The notes beneath the pieces were generated by a model, which saw only the letters and a program-made list of their open reading frames with translations, made no database searches and was not told the DNA's origin. A stretch of DNA of 64,000 nt from JAGORM01 sp964406795 (GTDB lineage: Bacteria > Patescibacteriota > Microgenomatia > Levybacterales > GWA1-39-11): NCBI GenBank assembly GCA_964406795.1, contig CAYOTA010000002.1:82783-146782 (forward strand). The letters run 5' to 3'. Within the stretch, counting starts at the first letter, position 1; the number at the start of each line of letters is the position of its first letter. The position numbers and the translations under genes are program-made. Shown in pieces: positions 50,889-60,091 of this stretch.

Positions 50889-52448
50889 CTTCCAGAAAAA
50901 CGGCTCATTTTTTTTATTTATAATTTTCCATCCCCATGTCCCTATATCTAGGTAATCTATCCGTTCCTTATGTACAGTATTTTCAAAACCATTCAAGTGT
51001 TTATAAGTGTAGTCACGATCAAAATTTAGCTTTGAAACAGGATTAATTTTATACAAAAAGATTCGGGGATTTTTGCTCGATCTAATAACACTACTAGAAT
51101 ATTTTTCAAATAAAGGTTTTACTTTAGAATTTCCTATTTTTCCTAAAGACAATACATGCAAATGATTTCCGTCATACGAATAATACGGATTAAACAGCGC
51201 TTGAGAATCTATATAGACGTTCCTTCCTTGACTCAAGGCTAAATCAATCTTATATTCTATAAATTCCAGGCTTTGTCCGGGTTCATTTATAAAATATTTC
51301 TCACCACTAAATACTACCTGAGGGCGAATTAAATTTGAACTTATTAGCACTGAATTTTGAGGTATAGTACTGTATATCTTTACGAGTTCTTGCTGAACGG
51401 GTGCAGATCTATTAGTAAGAGCTAACGGGATAAACATAATAATTAGCTGGAGTACAATAAGAATATAAAATATTCGAGGCACCACGGACACTAACAACGC
51501 AAGTGGAAAAGACGCAATCAGGGCAACACGACCAAATAGTCCTATATGCCAATATTGCGTGACAAACACTGTAGGTAAAAACCATAGTATCAAAATCAGT
51601 AATTTCGTTTTATCCTTTTTAAATAAAAGAATCGACCCAATTACAGCCGACAAAACAACAAGCGTAGAATTATTTCTTAAAACTATTATTCCAAAATTCC
51701 TGATAAATCTTCCTAAATCATATAAAAGATTTCCGGTACCATAAATGTCTGCTCCATGCATAAACAAAAGCCGCATACTTTCAAAAGGCGTATTTCCAAC
51801 CAACATCAAAAGAATAACTAAGAATATTACTCCAAGAGTACAGCCCAAAAAAAGAGATAAAATCACTTTTTTTAAGACCTTAAATTTATTCTTTTTTTCA
51901 AGGATTACGGGCGTCAACAACACTGGGAGCCATAAAATAACTTGCGTGTGAGTAAATACAGAATAACCTAACGATAGTATTCCAATACACAACCACTTCT
52001 TACTTTTTTCTTTAATATATCTAAGCAAGCTATAAAATGACAACAGATAAAAGAATATATATGTGGTGTCTGTTAGTACATTTGTGCTTGCTAAAAAGAA
52101 CGCGGGAAAAAGTGTGACAACTATTAAAGATTTTATGGCTGAAGTTTTATTAAACAATAACTTTACGATCTTATAGAAAACGAAAAGTGCCAATGCACCA
52201 AATATACTTGATACTACTTCTGCAGAATATACAACACCAAGAAATGGGAAAAGTCGAGTTAGTATCCATGTTGGCAAAATATAACCTGGGTGAATTGGTT
52301 CATGCGCCAGCGTTAACGCTTGGAGTAAATTTGGATTTTGAATCAAACGGACATATTCAGGCGAATCAAAATAAATGGGAAGCGGGGATAAAAAGAATAC
52401 GCGCTGTAAAAATAATATCAGTATCAAGCAAACATTTCCCACACTCAC
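50883..52448 (-). CDS. Membrane glycosyltransferase, GT39/PMT-like
   Basis: 521 residues, about 10-12 membrane helices. N-terminal loop after helix 1 contains YFDSPEYVRL, the acidic motif common to GT-C fold enzymes such as dolichyl-phosphate-mannose transferases; the C-terminal about 150 residues are extracytoplasmic. It should transfer a lipid-linked sugar onto surface molecules; donor and acceptor unknown. The divergent HD gene starts 41 nt away. Confidence 0.8.
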   Translation of the reverse strand: MSVGNVCLILILFLQRVFFLSPLPIYFDSPEYVRLIQNPNLLQALTLAHEPIHPGYILPTWILTRLFPFLGVVYSAEVVSSIFGALALFVFYKIVKLLFNKTSAIKSLIVVTLFPAFFLASTNVLTDTTYIFFYLLSFYSLLRYIKEKSKKWLCIGILSLGYSVFTHTQVILWLPVLLTPVILEKKNKFKVLKKVILSLFLGCTLGVIFLVILLMLVGNTPFESMRLLFMHGADIYGTGNLLYDLGRFIRNFGIIVLRNNSTLVVLSAVIGSILLFKKDKTKLLILILWFLPTVFVTQYWHIGLFGRVALIASFPLALLVSVVPRIFYILIVLQLIIMFIPLALTNRSAPVQQELVKIYSTIPQNSVLISSNLIRPQVVFSGEKYFINEPGQSLEFIEYKIDLALSQGRNVYIDSQALFNPYYSYDGNHLHVLSLGKIGNSKVKPLFEKYSSSVIRSSKNPRIFLYKINPVSKLNFDRDYTYKHLNGFENTVHKERIDYLDIGTWGWKIINKKNEPFFWKL

Positions 52449-52489
52449 TTTATATCACAATACTTTTGAATATTGATATAATCAACAAA

Positions 52490-53160
52490 ATGAAAAGTAA
52501 TATAAAATTACTAAGAACAATTGAAAAGTATGTAAAGGAAAAAACTCAGAACGAAGTGACGGGACATAACTGGTTTCACGCAGATAGAGTACGAAACAAT
52601 TCTATCTATATCGCAAAAAAGGAATTTAAAAAAGATGAGGTTAATTTATTTATACTTCAAGCAATAGCCCTCATGCATGACTTGGGAGATTGGAAGATTA
52701 ATAATACCAAAAGATCTGAAGAACAAATCTTGAAAGAAGCATGCATGACGTTTAAGCCTCCTCAAGACTCGAAAGAAATAATTATTAATACTATAACCCA
52801 ACTTTCATTCAATGCAAATATTGAGCACAGAAATGAACTGTCGGTGGAAGGAAAAATTGTGCAAGATGCTGACAGACTAGATGCTTTAGGAGCAATTGGC
52901 ATTGCCCGCGCTTTTGCATTTGGAGGACAAAGAAACAGACAAATTTATAACCCAAGCATTAAACCTCAAACGCTCAGATCTATTAAGGATTACAAAAACA
53001 CACAAAATCCCAGCATCAATCACTTTTATGAAAAGTTATTTTTATTAAATATTTAATGAATACAAAAACAGGCAAAAAGATGGCCATCACCCGCGAAAAA
53101 TTCATGAAAAAATATTTAGAGGGATTTTATAAAGAGTGGGACACTAAGAATAACTTATAA
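52490..53160 (+). pseudogene. HD-domain phosphohydrolase, frameshifted near the C-terminus
   Basis: From ATG 52490: KEKTQNEVTGHNWFHADRVRNNSIYIAKKE, HDLGDWK, and QDADRLDALGAIGIARAFAFGGQ are the HD motifs of the uncharacterised hydrolase family (COG1418-like). The first frame stops at TAA 53054-53056. A second frame starting at the overlapping ATG 53056 reads MNTKTGKKMAITREKFMKKYLEGFYKEW, which is the family's normal C-terminus. A 1-nt change in the run at 53036-53052 would restore one 220-residue protein. TATAAT lies 7 nt before the ATG. Enzyme core is intact, so it may still work. Confidence 0.8.
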
Positions 53161-53163
53161 GTA

Positions 53164-53775
53164 TTAGCAAGCACCTGTGGGGATTTCGAAGTTTATAGAT
53201 TCAAAACCAAGGGATGTTAAAAGAGCGGTTAATTGTTTTCGGCCATTATCTGATGCTTGCTGCAGTATATTGGCGTCACACGCAGCTTGTCTTATAGACC
53301 CTTCTGCCGCTTTACGCACTTCTGATTCTAGCCCATCATTATCACTCAAAAGACCCTGACGTCTGTCATATACTTTTGTTTGCGTGTTATCCAGAGTGGC
53401 CACTAAAATTTGAGGAGCCGGCAGCTTAACCGTTACGTTTTTACCCTCAATTTTTATATCATCATCTGACACTTGAGACAAATCAAATCCTGCAATAACC
53501 TGCCCATGTGCAATCAGTAAAATTTTATCCCCAAACAAAAATTGCTGAAAGATATTTCCGCCTGTGGTTCCAGCATCAATTACTTTTTCAATAGTAAATA
53601 CTGCGGTTTCAAGCCTGGACAATGACCTCATTTGCTTAACTACTGCAGTTCTCGAAGTATCTATGTTAACGCCAAATGGTGGAAAAAATCTATTGAGGAA
53701 AAATGATAGTACAAGCAAACACAAAAGAATCAAAAATATTCCAATACCAAATGAGATGACGCGTCTTTTAAACAT
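53164..53775 (-). CDS. DUF4230 family protein
   Basis: 203 residues: one N-terminal membrane helix (about 6-30) then an extracytoplasmic domain. SRLETAVFTIEKVIDAG...LLIAHGQVIAGFDLSQVSDDDIKIEGKNVTVKLPAPQIL matches DUF4230; function unknown. The frame opens 11 codons upstream, but TATAAT sits 6 nt before the ATG at 53773-53775, fixing the start. Confidence 0.9.
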   Translation of the reverse strand: MFKRRVISFGIGIFLILLCLLVLSFFLNRFFPPFGVNIDTSRTAVVKQMRSLSRLETAVFTIEKVIDAGTTGGNIFQQFLFGDKILLIAHGQVIAGFDLSQVSDDDIKIEGKNVTVKLPAPQILVATLDNTQTKVYDRRQGLLSDNDGLESEVRKAAEGSIRQAACDANILQQASDNGRKQLTALLTSLGFESINFEIPTGAC

Positions 53776-53863
53776 ATTTCTATTATACCACTTTAAATAA
53801 ATTACCAACTAAACGTTAACCATCTACGCATATGGCTTCACACACTGATGCTATAATGTACAC

Positions 53864-54289
53864 ATGAAACTTACAGCATCAAAGAATAAATCTAAAAAGG
53901 CTGCAGAATTCAGCAAGAAAGAATGGGAGCTAGAAGACTTAGAACACTTTGGAAAAGCCTCTGGGTGGAAAGAAGAAGGATTTTATATTCAGGCAATTGA
54001 AAAAAGTGAAGTTGTTGGACTAATTCACTATACGCTCAAGGGTGGAGTTATGGAAATTTCCTCACTTATTATTTCCAACAAGCATAGAGGTGAAGGAATT
54101 GGCACAAAACTTATTAAAAAGTTGGAAGAAATAGCTAAGAAAGAACATATTCACAAAATGTATTTAATTACAGGAGATGGGTGGAAAGCAGAAGATTTTT
54201 ATAAAAAAATGGGTTTTGAAAAAACAGGTGAACACAAAAATCACTATTTGAATAAAGACTGGATCATCTACTCCAAATTCCTATTTTAA
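53864..54289 (+). CDS. GNAT family N-acetyltransferase
   Basis: 141 residues. Acetyl-CoA binding segment ISSLIISNKHRGEGIGTKLIKKLEEIAKK (R-G-x-G-I-G) and a late YKKMGFEKTGEHKNHY. Substrate unknown. TATAAT (53852-53857) is 6 nt before the ATG. The 183 nt after it hold a TGCTGT/ACAGCA hairpin near 54421-54439 and nothing else I can name. Confidence 0.9.
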   Translation: MKLTASKNKSKKAAEFSKKEWELEDLEHFGKASGWKEEGFYIQAIEKSEVVGLIHYTLKGGVMEISSLIISNKHRGEGIGTKLIKKLEEIAKKEHIHKMYLITGDGWKAEDFYKKMGFEKTGEHKNHYLNKDWIIYSKFLF

Positions 54290-54472
54290 TTTTAGGTCAT
54301 ACGGATCTGGAATCATTTAGTCCCATAAACACTAACTTTCGAACAATCTCACACCGAGTCTTAAAGAGACAGTATAAAAAAGCGGCCTCTCACATTTTGT
54401 GTTCATATTTAAACATTTTTTGCTGTTAATAGTACAGCAACCTGAAAAATTACCTATAGCTAATGGGGAGAA

Positions 54473-55078
54473 CTACTTATACTCTGCCAAGCTTTCCGCG
54501 AGTTGGATTAACTGATCTTTGGTAAGTCTGCCAAATTCAGAGATTTCATAAAATTTAGAACCTTCCTGCCATTCAACAAAACTTTTCGGTACTGAAGAGT
54601 TAGCGGAATTTATAGTATCAGAATTTTCTCCTTCTTCGCCTGGGATGAGATAATATATACCAGAATTGCCGTTGATGGTGATAGTTTCTGCATCGGGTGG
54701 AAATGTCATACTTTTACTCGATTGATAGGTCTTAAATAATACGTTATCGTTCTCAGAGTAGGTAAGATAAAGGGCATCTGATTCATCAATTAGTGAGTTA
54801 GCATTTTTTACTCCTACTCGTATTTCTGATAGGGATTCCTTCCCTATTTTCACTGAAGGGACTTTGGGAGTATAGCTCAGTTGAGCTGCTGCATCTGCAA
54901 GTGAATTTTGTGACTGCAAAGGAATTGCACTCTCTGCACTCATCATTTCCTGAGTAGTATTAGTTTCAAGGCTAGTGTTAACTGTTGCTTGGTTACTCTT
55001 GGATAGGTTTGTTATGAGTAAACTGACAATTACTACGACCACAATGACAACTCCAAGAGTTACAAGTTTTTTATTCAT
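54473..55078 (-). CDS. Membrane-anchored protein with DUF4367-like domain
   Basis: 201 residues: N-terminal helix (about 5-24), a Ser/Thr-rich linker, then a beta domain (about 75-200) with LYLTYSENDNVLFKTYQSSKSM...NGNSGIYYLIP...VEWQEGSKFYEISEFGRLTKDQLIQLAESL, resembling DUF4367/anti-sigma-type domains that present a W-x-E-G-x-x-Y strand. No catalytic motif. Same strand and next to the ankyrin gene (67 nt). Confidence 0.65.
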   Translation of the reverse strand: MNKKLVTLGVVIVVVVIVSLLITNLSKSNQATVNTSLETNTTQEMMSAESAIPLQSQNSLADAAAQLSYTPKVPSVKIGKESLSEIRVGVKNANSLIDESDALYLTYSENDNVLFKTYQSSKSMTFPPDAETITINGNSGIYYLIPGEEGENSDTINSANSSVPKSFVEWQEGSKFYEISEFGRLTKDQLIQLAESLAEYK

Positions 55079-55145
55079 ATCTTATCCTTACTATAATACA
55101 TGAAATGAGAAGAGAGGACAAGAGAACGTTATTTTATTTTTTTGT

Positions 55146-55892
55146 CTATCTTGCACCCGCATTCTCCAGAATTTCGACTATCTTTGTATACCCACGCTGC
55201 TTTGCATGGCTAATTGGCGTTATGCCATCCTTATCCGCACTATTAACATCTGCTCCTGCCTCAACCAGAAGCCGTACTATTTCCGTATGATCAGGACCTC
55301 CTTCGCCTAAAATGATCGCTTCAAGAAGAGCTGTCCAGCCAAGATTATTCACATGGTTTACATCGACGTCAGTTCTGGTAAGGAGTTCCTTGACAATCTC
55401 AACATGTCCTCGATCTGCAGCAGGGATAAGTGCCGTTCCGCCATACCTATTGAGGAGCTTGGTATCAGCGTTTGCATCAATGGTAAGTTTGAGAATCTCC
55501 AAAAGTCCTTCCGCTCCAGCATACAGAAATGGATTATCCGCCATAGTATCTTGAATGTTAATATCTGCCCCCTCATTGATGAGAAGTCTGACCACATCGA
55601 CTTTATTTGCGTGAGTAGCCGCCATGACAGGAGTACCCCCGCGAGCATCGCGTGAATTAATATCTTCTCCACTGCTCAAAATTCTTTGGATAGTTTTAAT
55701 ATCGCCAATCTCGGCAGCTTGGACAAGCTCTTCAGATTGATACATAGTTGGACGTGAACCGGTTAAATTTTGCAAGCGGGTGATATTTTTTTTAGGTATA
55801 AAGTTAGAGAAATAATTTGGGAAGACAATATATAGTACTGCCAAAACAATAACTCCACTACTGATAATCATTAGGGCATTTTTATTAATCAT
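55146..55892 (-). CDS. Membrane-anchored ankyrin-repeat protein
   Basis: 248 residues: N-terminal membrane helix (about 6-28) and about six ankyrin repeats (ELVQAAEIGDIKTIQRILSSGEDIN, GGTPVMAATHANKVDVVRLLINEGADIN, NPFLYAGAEGLLEILKLTIDANAD, GGTALIPAADRGHVEIVKELLTR, GWTALLEAIILGEGGPDHTEIVRLLVEAGADVN, GITPISHAKQRGYTKIVEILENAGA). A protein-binding scaffold. TACTAT lies 6 nt before the ATG. Confidence 0.93.
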   Translation of the reverse strand: MINKNALMIISSGVIVLAVLYIVFPNYFSNFIPKKNITRLQNLTGSRPTMYQSEELVQAAEIGDIKTIQRILSSGEDINSRDARGGTPVMAATHANKVDVVRLLINEGADINIQDTMADNPFLYAGAEGLLEILKLTIDANADTKLLNRYGGTALIPAADRGHVEIVKELLTRTDVDVNHVNNLGWTALLEAIILGEGGPDHTEIVRLLVEAGADVNSADKDGITPISHAKQRGYTKIVEILENAGAR

Positions 55893-56410
55893 CGTACTAT
55901 AGTAACAGATAATTTATAATGAACACGTATTAGAGTTTTACCTGCTCTCCCTTATCATTTACCGAATTCTGTCTCTATTGAGGACATTAGAACCAAATGT
56001 ATGATAGGATGGCAGCCAAGTACTGATCTATCTGGATACCTTAATATACACGGAATGAATATGCCAATGAGTTAATCATTCTCGATCCTGAAAAATCAAG
56101 AAACAGATCTTCTAAAACTGCTAAACGCAAAGATAGATGAAGTCAGATGTTACCCCTCACAAATCAAAAAAACAGATATAGAGCGATACCATAGACTCAA
56201 AATCCAAGTCCTTCATTAGGAATTTATAGACGGGTATCTACAAGAATTTAATAGAATTCCTGAAAGTGGTGATGACAAAAATGAAATGATGAAAAACTAT
56301 CTACTTCATATTCTAAAGATTGGAACAGCTGAAGAAAGACTAGATGTGCTTTCATTTATCAAAACTAAATTCATTCTATCTCAAAGAGAGATAATAATCG
56401 AAAAATAACC
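55893..56410 (+). pseudogene. Decayed coding region of unknown family
   Basis: Protein-like stretches with stops: LPALPYHLPNSVSIEDIRTK...GWQPSTDLSGYLNIHG, then in one frame LLKLLNAKIDEV...SQIKKTDIERYHRLKIQVLH-TAG-EFIDGYLQEFNRIPESGDD...GTAEERLDVLSFIKTKFILSQREI ending TAA near 56408. The final block resembles the C-terminal tails of large serine recombinases, but this is weak. The following 170 nt to tRNA-Glu hold nothing I recognise. Confidence 0.45.
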
Positions 56411-56583
56411 GCAACTTCTACGATAGTTGTTTTTCTCGTTGGTAAAACAGTCTTTTTTAAGGTCTGAAAATTACTATTACAGGCTCTTGAAGTGGTTTTA
56501 GAACGACTTCAATTTAATTTAGCAAGCCTTATCAACCTAATCGTATATACCCAACGGGTCTGGAAGGAATACTACAAGATATG

Positions 56584-56655
56584 TGACGCCTACGGGAGTC
56601 GAACCCGTCTTACTGGGATGAAAACCCAGTTTCCTAACCGATGGAAGAAGGCGCC
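56584..56655 (-). tRNA. tRNA-Glu (anticodon TTC)
   Basis: Acceptor GGCGCCT/AGGCGTC, anticodon stem CTGGG/CCCAG with loop TTTTCAT, T loop TTCGACT, discriminator A. A TATACT box lies about 18 nt before the 5' end. CCA not encoded. Confidence 0.95.
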
Positions 56656-56834
56656 GAAATTAGAACTCTATGAGTATACAACGTAAATACATTAGTAATA
56701 CGAAGTAAACACTAAGGTATTATACGAAATTATGAGGGTAGATTTCAAACTTTAAACTAATTTGAGGATTTAAGCTTGAAAACTTTTTCTTCAAGGTGCT
56801 TCACCCTTGCATTGGTTATTATCTTATCCTCTCT

Positions 56835-57086
56835 TCATGTTTCCAGTTCTTTCACAACTCTATCAAGATTATTTAAAATCCTATCATGATATTTAGTATG
56901 TTTTCTCTCGGACTCCTCGAACATTTCTCTAACATCGTTTTGCATGTTAACTTTTAACTCTAACATGTCATCTTTGGTTGCAAAAGGCTTAAGGTCAGAG
57001 TTGGTTGCAAAACCACCTAACATTTTTACAATGTTTTCCATATCCTCTTTCGTAGCTGTAACATTGCTTGTAGTTTTTTTAGACAT
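56835..57086 (-). CDS. Small coiled-coil protein, possibly cut short by TGA
   Basis: 83 residues from ATG 57084-57086 (upstream ATG at 57104 also possible). SKKTTSNVTATKEDMENIVKML..., then a long helix ending ILNNLDRVVKELET and TGA at 56835-56837. The same frame continues for 25 codons as REDKIITNARVKHLEEKVFKLK to TAG at 56757-56759, which looks like the natural C-terminus of this coiled-coil family. So the TGA is either a recent nonsense mutation or is read through at some level. Confidence 0.65.
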   Translation of the reverse strand: MSKKTTSNVTATKEDMENIVKMLGGFATNSDLKPFATKDDMLELKVNMQNDVREMFEESERKHTKYHDRILNNLDRVVKELET

Positions 57087-57127
57087 ACAAGTTTCCGATA
57101 CCATTGTGTAATGGATGAATGTCAAGG

Positions 57128-57784
57128 TTAAATCTTTTTCTTAAGTTTTTCTAAAATTTCTTCTGCTGTTTTTTTTCCACCTAGTCCAAATGCGAGGCCT
57201 CCGGAAAGCGCTACCATAGCCACAATTCCACCAAATAATATTCTAATAAGATCAGAGGCAATTCCCAACTGATTGAGAACAACAAGGAAAACAAACACTA
57301 ATACCGCATACCGCCCGACCAGTGCCACTGTCCGTGTACTGTCTTTGGATAACCCATGAACAGAGCCCATAATCACGTCATACACAAGCTTTGAAACCAC
57401 AAATCCGATCATGAGAATGAGTACTGACACAAAAACATTTGGAAGGAAAAGAAGCAAATTATTTAATACTTCTACAAACTTTCCAAGTCCCCAAATGTCT
57501 GCAGTAGGAATTAAAAACAACACTATCACAAACCATCTCACCATCTCTGAAATTATTTGTGCCCAGTCAACGCCCTCACGTCCCTGAGGAAACCCATATT
57601 TCTTGAGCATATTCGACACCCTGGCAAACTTAAAGAGCTCTAACAAAATCTGCTTTAAAAATGTGGCGATAATAATTCCAATGAGTAAAACTATTAATCC
57701 TGAGATAAAACGGGGAATAAATGCGTAGATATTAGCAACTGTGCTTCCATACGTGTCTCCTAGAACCATACCTATATTTTCCAT
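57128..57784 (-). CDS. Mechanosensitive-channel-like membrane protein (TM-helix repeat)
   Basis: 218 residues, four or five helices. Two conserved TM-helix repeats (FIPRFISGLIVLLIGIIIATFLKQIL and FLPNVFVSVLILMIGFVVSKLVYDVI) and a glycine/alanine-rich last helix ILFGGIVAMVALSGGLAFGLGGK, like the pore helix of small-conductance channels, but no cytosolic MscS domain. TATACT lies 12 nt before the ATG with a GAGG site between. Confidence 0.8.
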   Translation of the reverse strand: MENIGMVLGDTYGSTVANIYAFIPRFISGLIVLLIGIIIATFLKQILLELFKFARVSNMLKKYGFPQGREGVDWAQIISEMVRWFVIVLFLIPTADIWGLGKFVEVLNNLLLFLPNVFVSVLILMIGFVVSKLVYDVIMGSVHGLSKDSTRTVALVGRYAVLVFVFLVVLNQLGIASDLIRILFGGIVAMVALSGGLAFGLGGKKTAEEILEKLKKKI

Positions 57785-57818
57785 AAACTTCCTCAGAGTA
57801 TATCACCCTAGAATTATC

Positions 57819-57846
57819 TTGACAAGTCAAAAAAATAAGATATGAT
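57819..57846 (+). promoter_or_regulatory. Promoter of purH
   Basis: TTGACA (57819-57824), 16-nt spacer, TATGAT (57841-57846), 14 nt before the ATG at 57861. Shares the 76-nt divergent region with the channel-like gene. Confidence 0.6.
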
Positions 57847-57860
57847 TGGAAATAAACGCA

Positions 57861-59426
57861 ATGCTGGCCAAAACTTCAATTAAATCACCTAAATATGCCC
57901 TCCTCTCCGTCTACAATAAATCTGGAATCGTAGAACTTGGAAAAAATTTGCAGGATTTAGGATATAGCATTATTTCTACTGGCGGAACAGCAAAGGTTCT
58001 TCAGGAATCTGGAATTCAAGTAGTTCCCATTTCAGAAATTACTAAAAACCCTGAAAGTTTTGACGGACGCATGAAAACCATTTCTTTCCAAATAGAATCC
58101 GGAATTTTGTTTGACCGCCAAAACTCCAAACACATTAAAGAAGCACAGGCACTTGACATAAAACCAATTGATATTGTGGTGTGCAACCTCTATCCCTTTG
58201 AAGAAACTATTAAAAAATCTAAAACTACTTTAAGCGAGGCCGTAGAGCAAATAGATGTGGGTGGACCTACTATGATACGCGCTGCAGCAAAAAACTTTAA
58301 GAATGTAATCGTTGCAACAAATCCGTCTGATTATGAAAGTGTTTTAAAGACTTTATCCAATATTGACCTTAAAGCCAGGCAGAAATTAGCAGCCAAAGCT
58401 TTCAAGCATTTATCGTTTTATGACGCGCAAGTGGCCAACTATTTAACAGATGAAAAGTTTTCAGGTGAAACTACTCTACCCGGGCGTCATGGTCTTACGT
58501 TAAGATATGGGGAAAATCCTCACCAGGAATCAGTAGTTTACTTTGAACCTCATAATAATTCTCCACTTCAAAATTTAGAAAAACTTACAGGGCGTGATTT
58601 GTCTTATGTGAATTTTACGGATATTGCTGCTGGTCTAGAATCTGTAAGAGTATTTAAAGAGCCTGCAGCTGTAGTTATAAAACATAATAGTCCCTCAGGT
58701 GTGGCACTTGGAGCTAACAGTGCTGAAGCGCTGAAACGCGCTGTAGAAGCTGATCCTGAATCCGCATTTGGTGGGGTCATGGTCCTAAACTCTTCCATGG
58801 ATTTAAAATGCGCTAAAACTTTTGCGGCATTTAAAGAAGATAACGGAGTACTGGTTGATGTCATCGCAGCACCTGCGGTAACCGATGACGCACGTGAATT
58901 TATAAAAAGCGTTAGAAAAACTACCGGAATTTATACATTTGGAAAAATCCCCACAAAAAGATCTAACCCAACTCATATGAGGTATTTTGAGGGTGGATTT
59001 GTATTGCAAGATTGGGATGACACATTTAGTACAAAAAATTGGAAAGTAGTCACCAAGAAAAAACCTACCGCAAAACAATTAAAACAAGGAGCGCTAGGGT
59101 GGAAATTTATTTCAAGAATTAAATCCAATACTATTTTAGTGATAGACAAAAACCTTCCTATGACGCGTGGTGTAGGATCAGGGCAAACTTCAAGGGTACG
59201 TTCTACAAAAATTGCACTGGATCAGGCAGGAGAATACTGTAAGGGTGGAATCCTTATCAGTGACAGTTTTTTTCCATTTGATGACTCGGTAAAACTAGCA
59301 GCAAAGGCCGGTATAACGTGCATTATTCAACAAGGAGGATCTGTAAGGGACAACCTAAGCATAACAGCTGCTGACAAAGCAGGGATCTCCATGGTAATGA
59401 CGGGTGAGCGCCGCTTCTGGCACTAG
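57861..59426 (+). CDS. purH: Bifunctional AICAR formyltransferase/IMP cyclohydrolase
   Basis: 521 residues, full length; last two steps of IMP synthesis. N-terminal MGS-like IMP cyclohydrolase (ALLSVYNKSGIVELGKNLQDLGYSIISTGGTAKVL, DGRMKTI, VGGPTMIRAAAKN), C-terminal formyltransferase (LRYGENPHQESVVYF, VVIKHNSPSGVALG, AFGGVMVLNS, SDSFFPFDDSV). Downstream ends TGERRFWH. The ATG at 57861 is preferred over a TTG five codons upstream. No other purine gene is in this window. Confidence 0.96.
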   Translation: MLAKTSIKSPKYALLSVYNKSGIVELGKNLQDLGYSIISTGGTAKVLQESGIQVVPISEITKNPESFDGRMKTISFQIESGILFDRQNSKHIKEAQALDIKPIDIVVCNLYPFEETIKKSKTTLSEAVEQIDVGGPTMIRAAAKNFKNVIVATNPSDYESVLKTLSNIDLKARQKLAAKAFKHLSFYDAQVANYLTDEKFSGETTLPGRHGLTLRYGENPHQESVVYFEPHNNSPLQNLEKLTGRDLSYVNFTDIAAGLESVRVFKEPAAVVIKHNSPSGVALGANSAEALKRAVEADPESAFGGVMVLNSSMDLKCAKTFAAFKEDNGVLVDVIAAPAVTDDAREFIKSVRKTTGIYTFGKIPTKRSNPTHMRYFEGGFVLQDWDDTFSTKNWKVVTKKKPTAKQLKQGALGWKFISRIKSNTILVIDKNLPMTRGVGSGQTSRVRSTKIALDQAGEYCKGGILISDSFFPFDDSVKLAAKAGITCIIQQGGSVRDNLSITAADKAGISMVMTGERRFWH

Positions 59427-59442
59427 GTGATATACTCAGATA

Positions 59443-60033
59443 ATGATTAATGAGAATTTCGTATTTTTAGGAGCCGCTATCGGAATTGCTGGTGGTCTAT
59501 CATACCTAATTGACACTATCAAGGGTAAAGTTAAACCAAATAAGGTAACTTGGCTTCTTTGGGCGCTGGCCCCCCTCATTGCATTTACAGCTCAGATACA
59601 AGAAGGTGTAGGCTTAGAATCTGTACTCACTTTTTCTGTACGAATTATGCCGTTGTTAATATTCGTTGCCTCATTCTTTAATAAAAAATCAGAATGGAAA
59701 TTATGCAAGTTTGACATAATATGCGGATCATTTTCTGTATTAGGAATTATTGCCTGGATTATTACAAATGATGCAATACTCGCAATCCTTTTTGCAATAA
59801 TTGCAGACGGGCTTGCATCTCTTCCTACTATAGTTAAATCTTGGAAAGAACCTGAAACAGAAAACTCACTCGCATTTTTAACAGCAGGAATAAATTCAGC
59901 CATTGCACTACTTATTATTAAGGATTGGAACTTTGCAACTGCAGGATTTACTATATACATCTTCTCTGTCTGTGTGCTTCTCTATGTACTTATTAAATTC
60001 AAGCTCGGAACAAGATTCCGCAAGGCTGAATAA
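59443..60033 (+). CDS. Six-helix membrane protein of unknown function
   Basis: 196 residues, about six hydrophobic helices in two similar halves: YLIDTIKGKVKPNKVTWLLWALAPLIAF and SLPTIVKSWKEPETENSLAFLTAGINSAIALL. The P-(N/E)-x-x-(T/S)-W/L pattern in both halves suggests an internal duplication, reminiscent of PQ-loop/SWEET-like carriers, but I cannot assign it. TATACT is 6 nt before the ATG. Starts 16 nt after purH. Confidence 0.7.
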   Translation: MINENFVFLGAAIGIAGGLSYLIDTIKGKVKPNKVTWLLWALAPLIAFTAQIQEGVGLESVLTFSVRIMPLLIFVASFFNKKSEWKLCKFDIICGSFSVLGIIAWIITNDAILAILFAIIADGLASLPTIVKSWKEPETENSLAFLTAGINSAIALLIIKDWNFATAGFTIYIFSVCVLLYVLIKFKLGTRFRKAE

Positions 60034-60091
60034 CTTCGTAAACCTTCATCATTCCTTGTATCTAATCTTATAGGATGCTATAATAGCCTCC

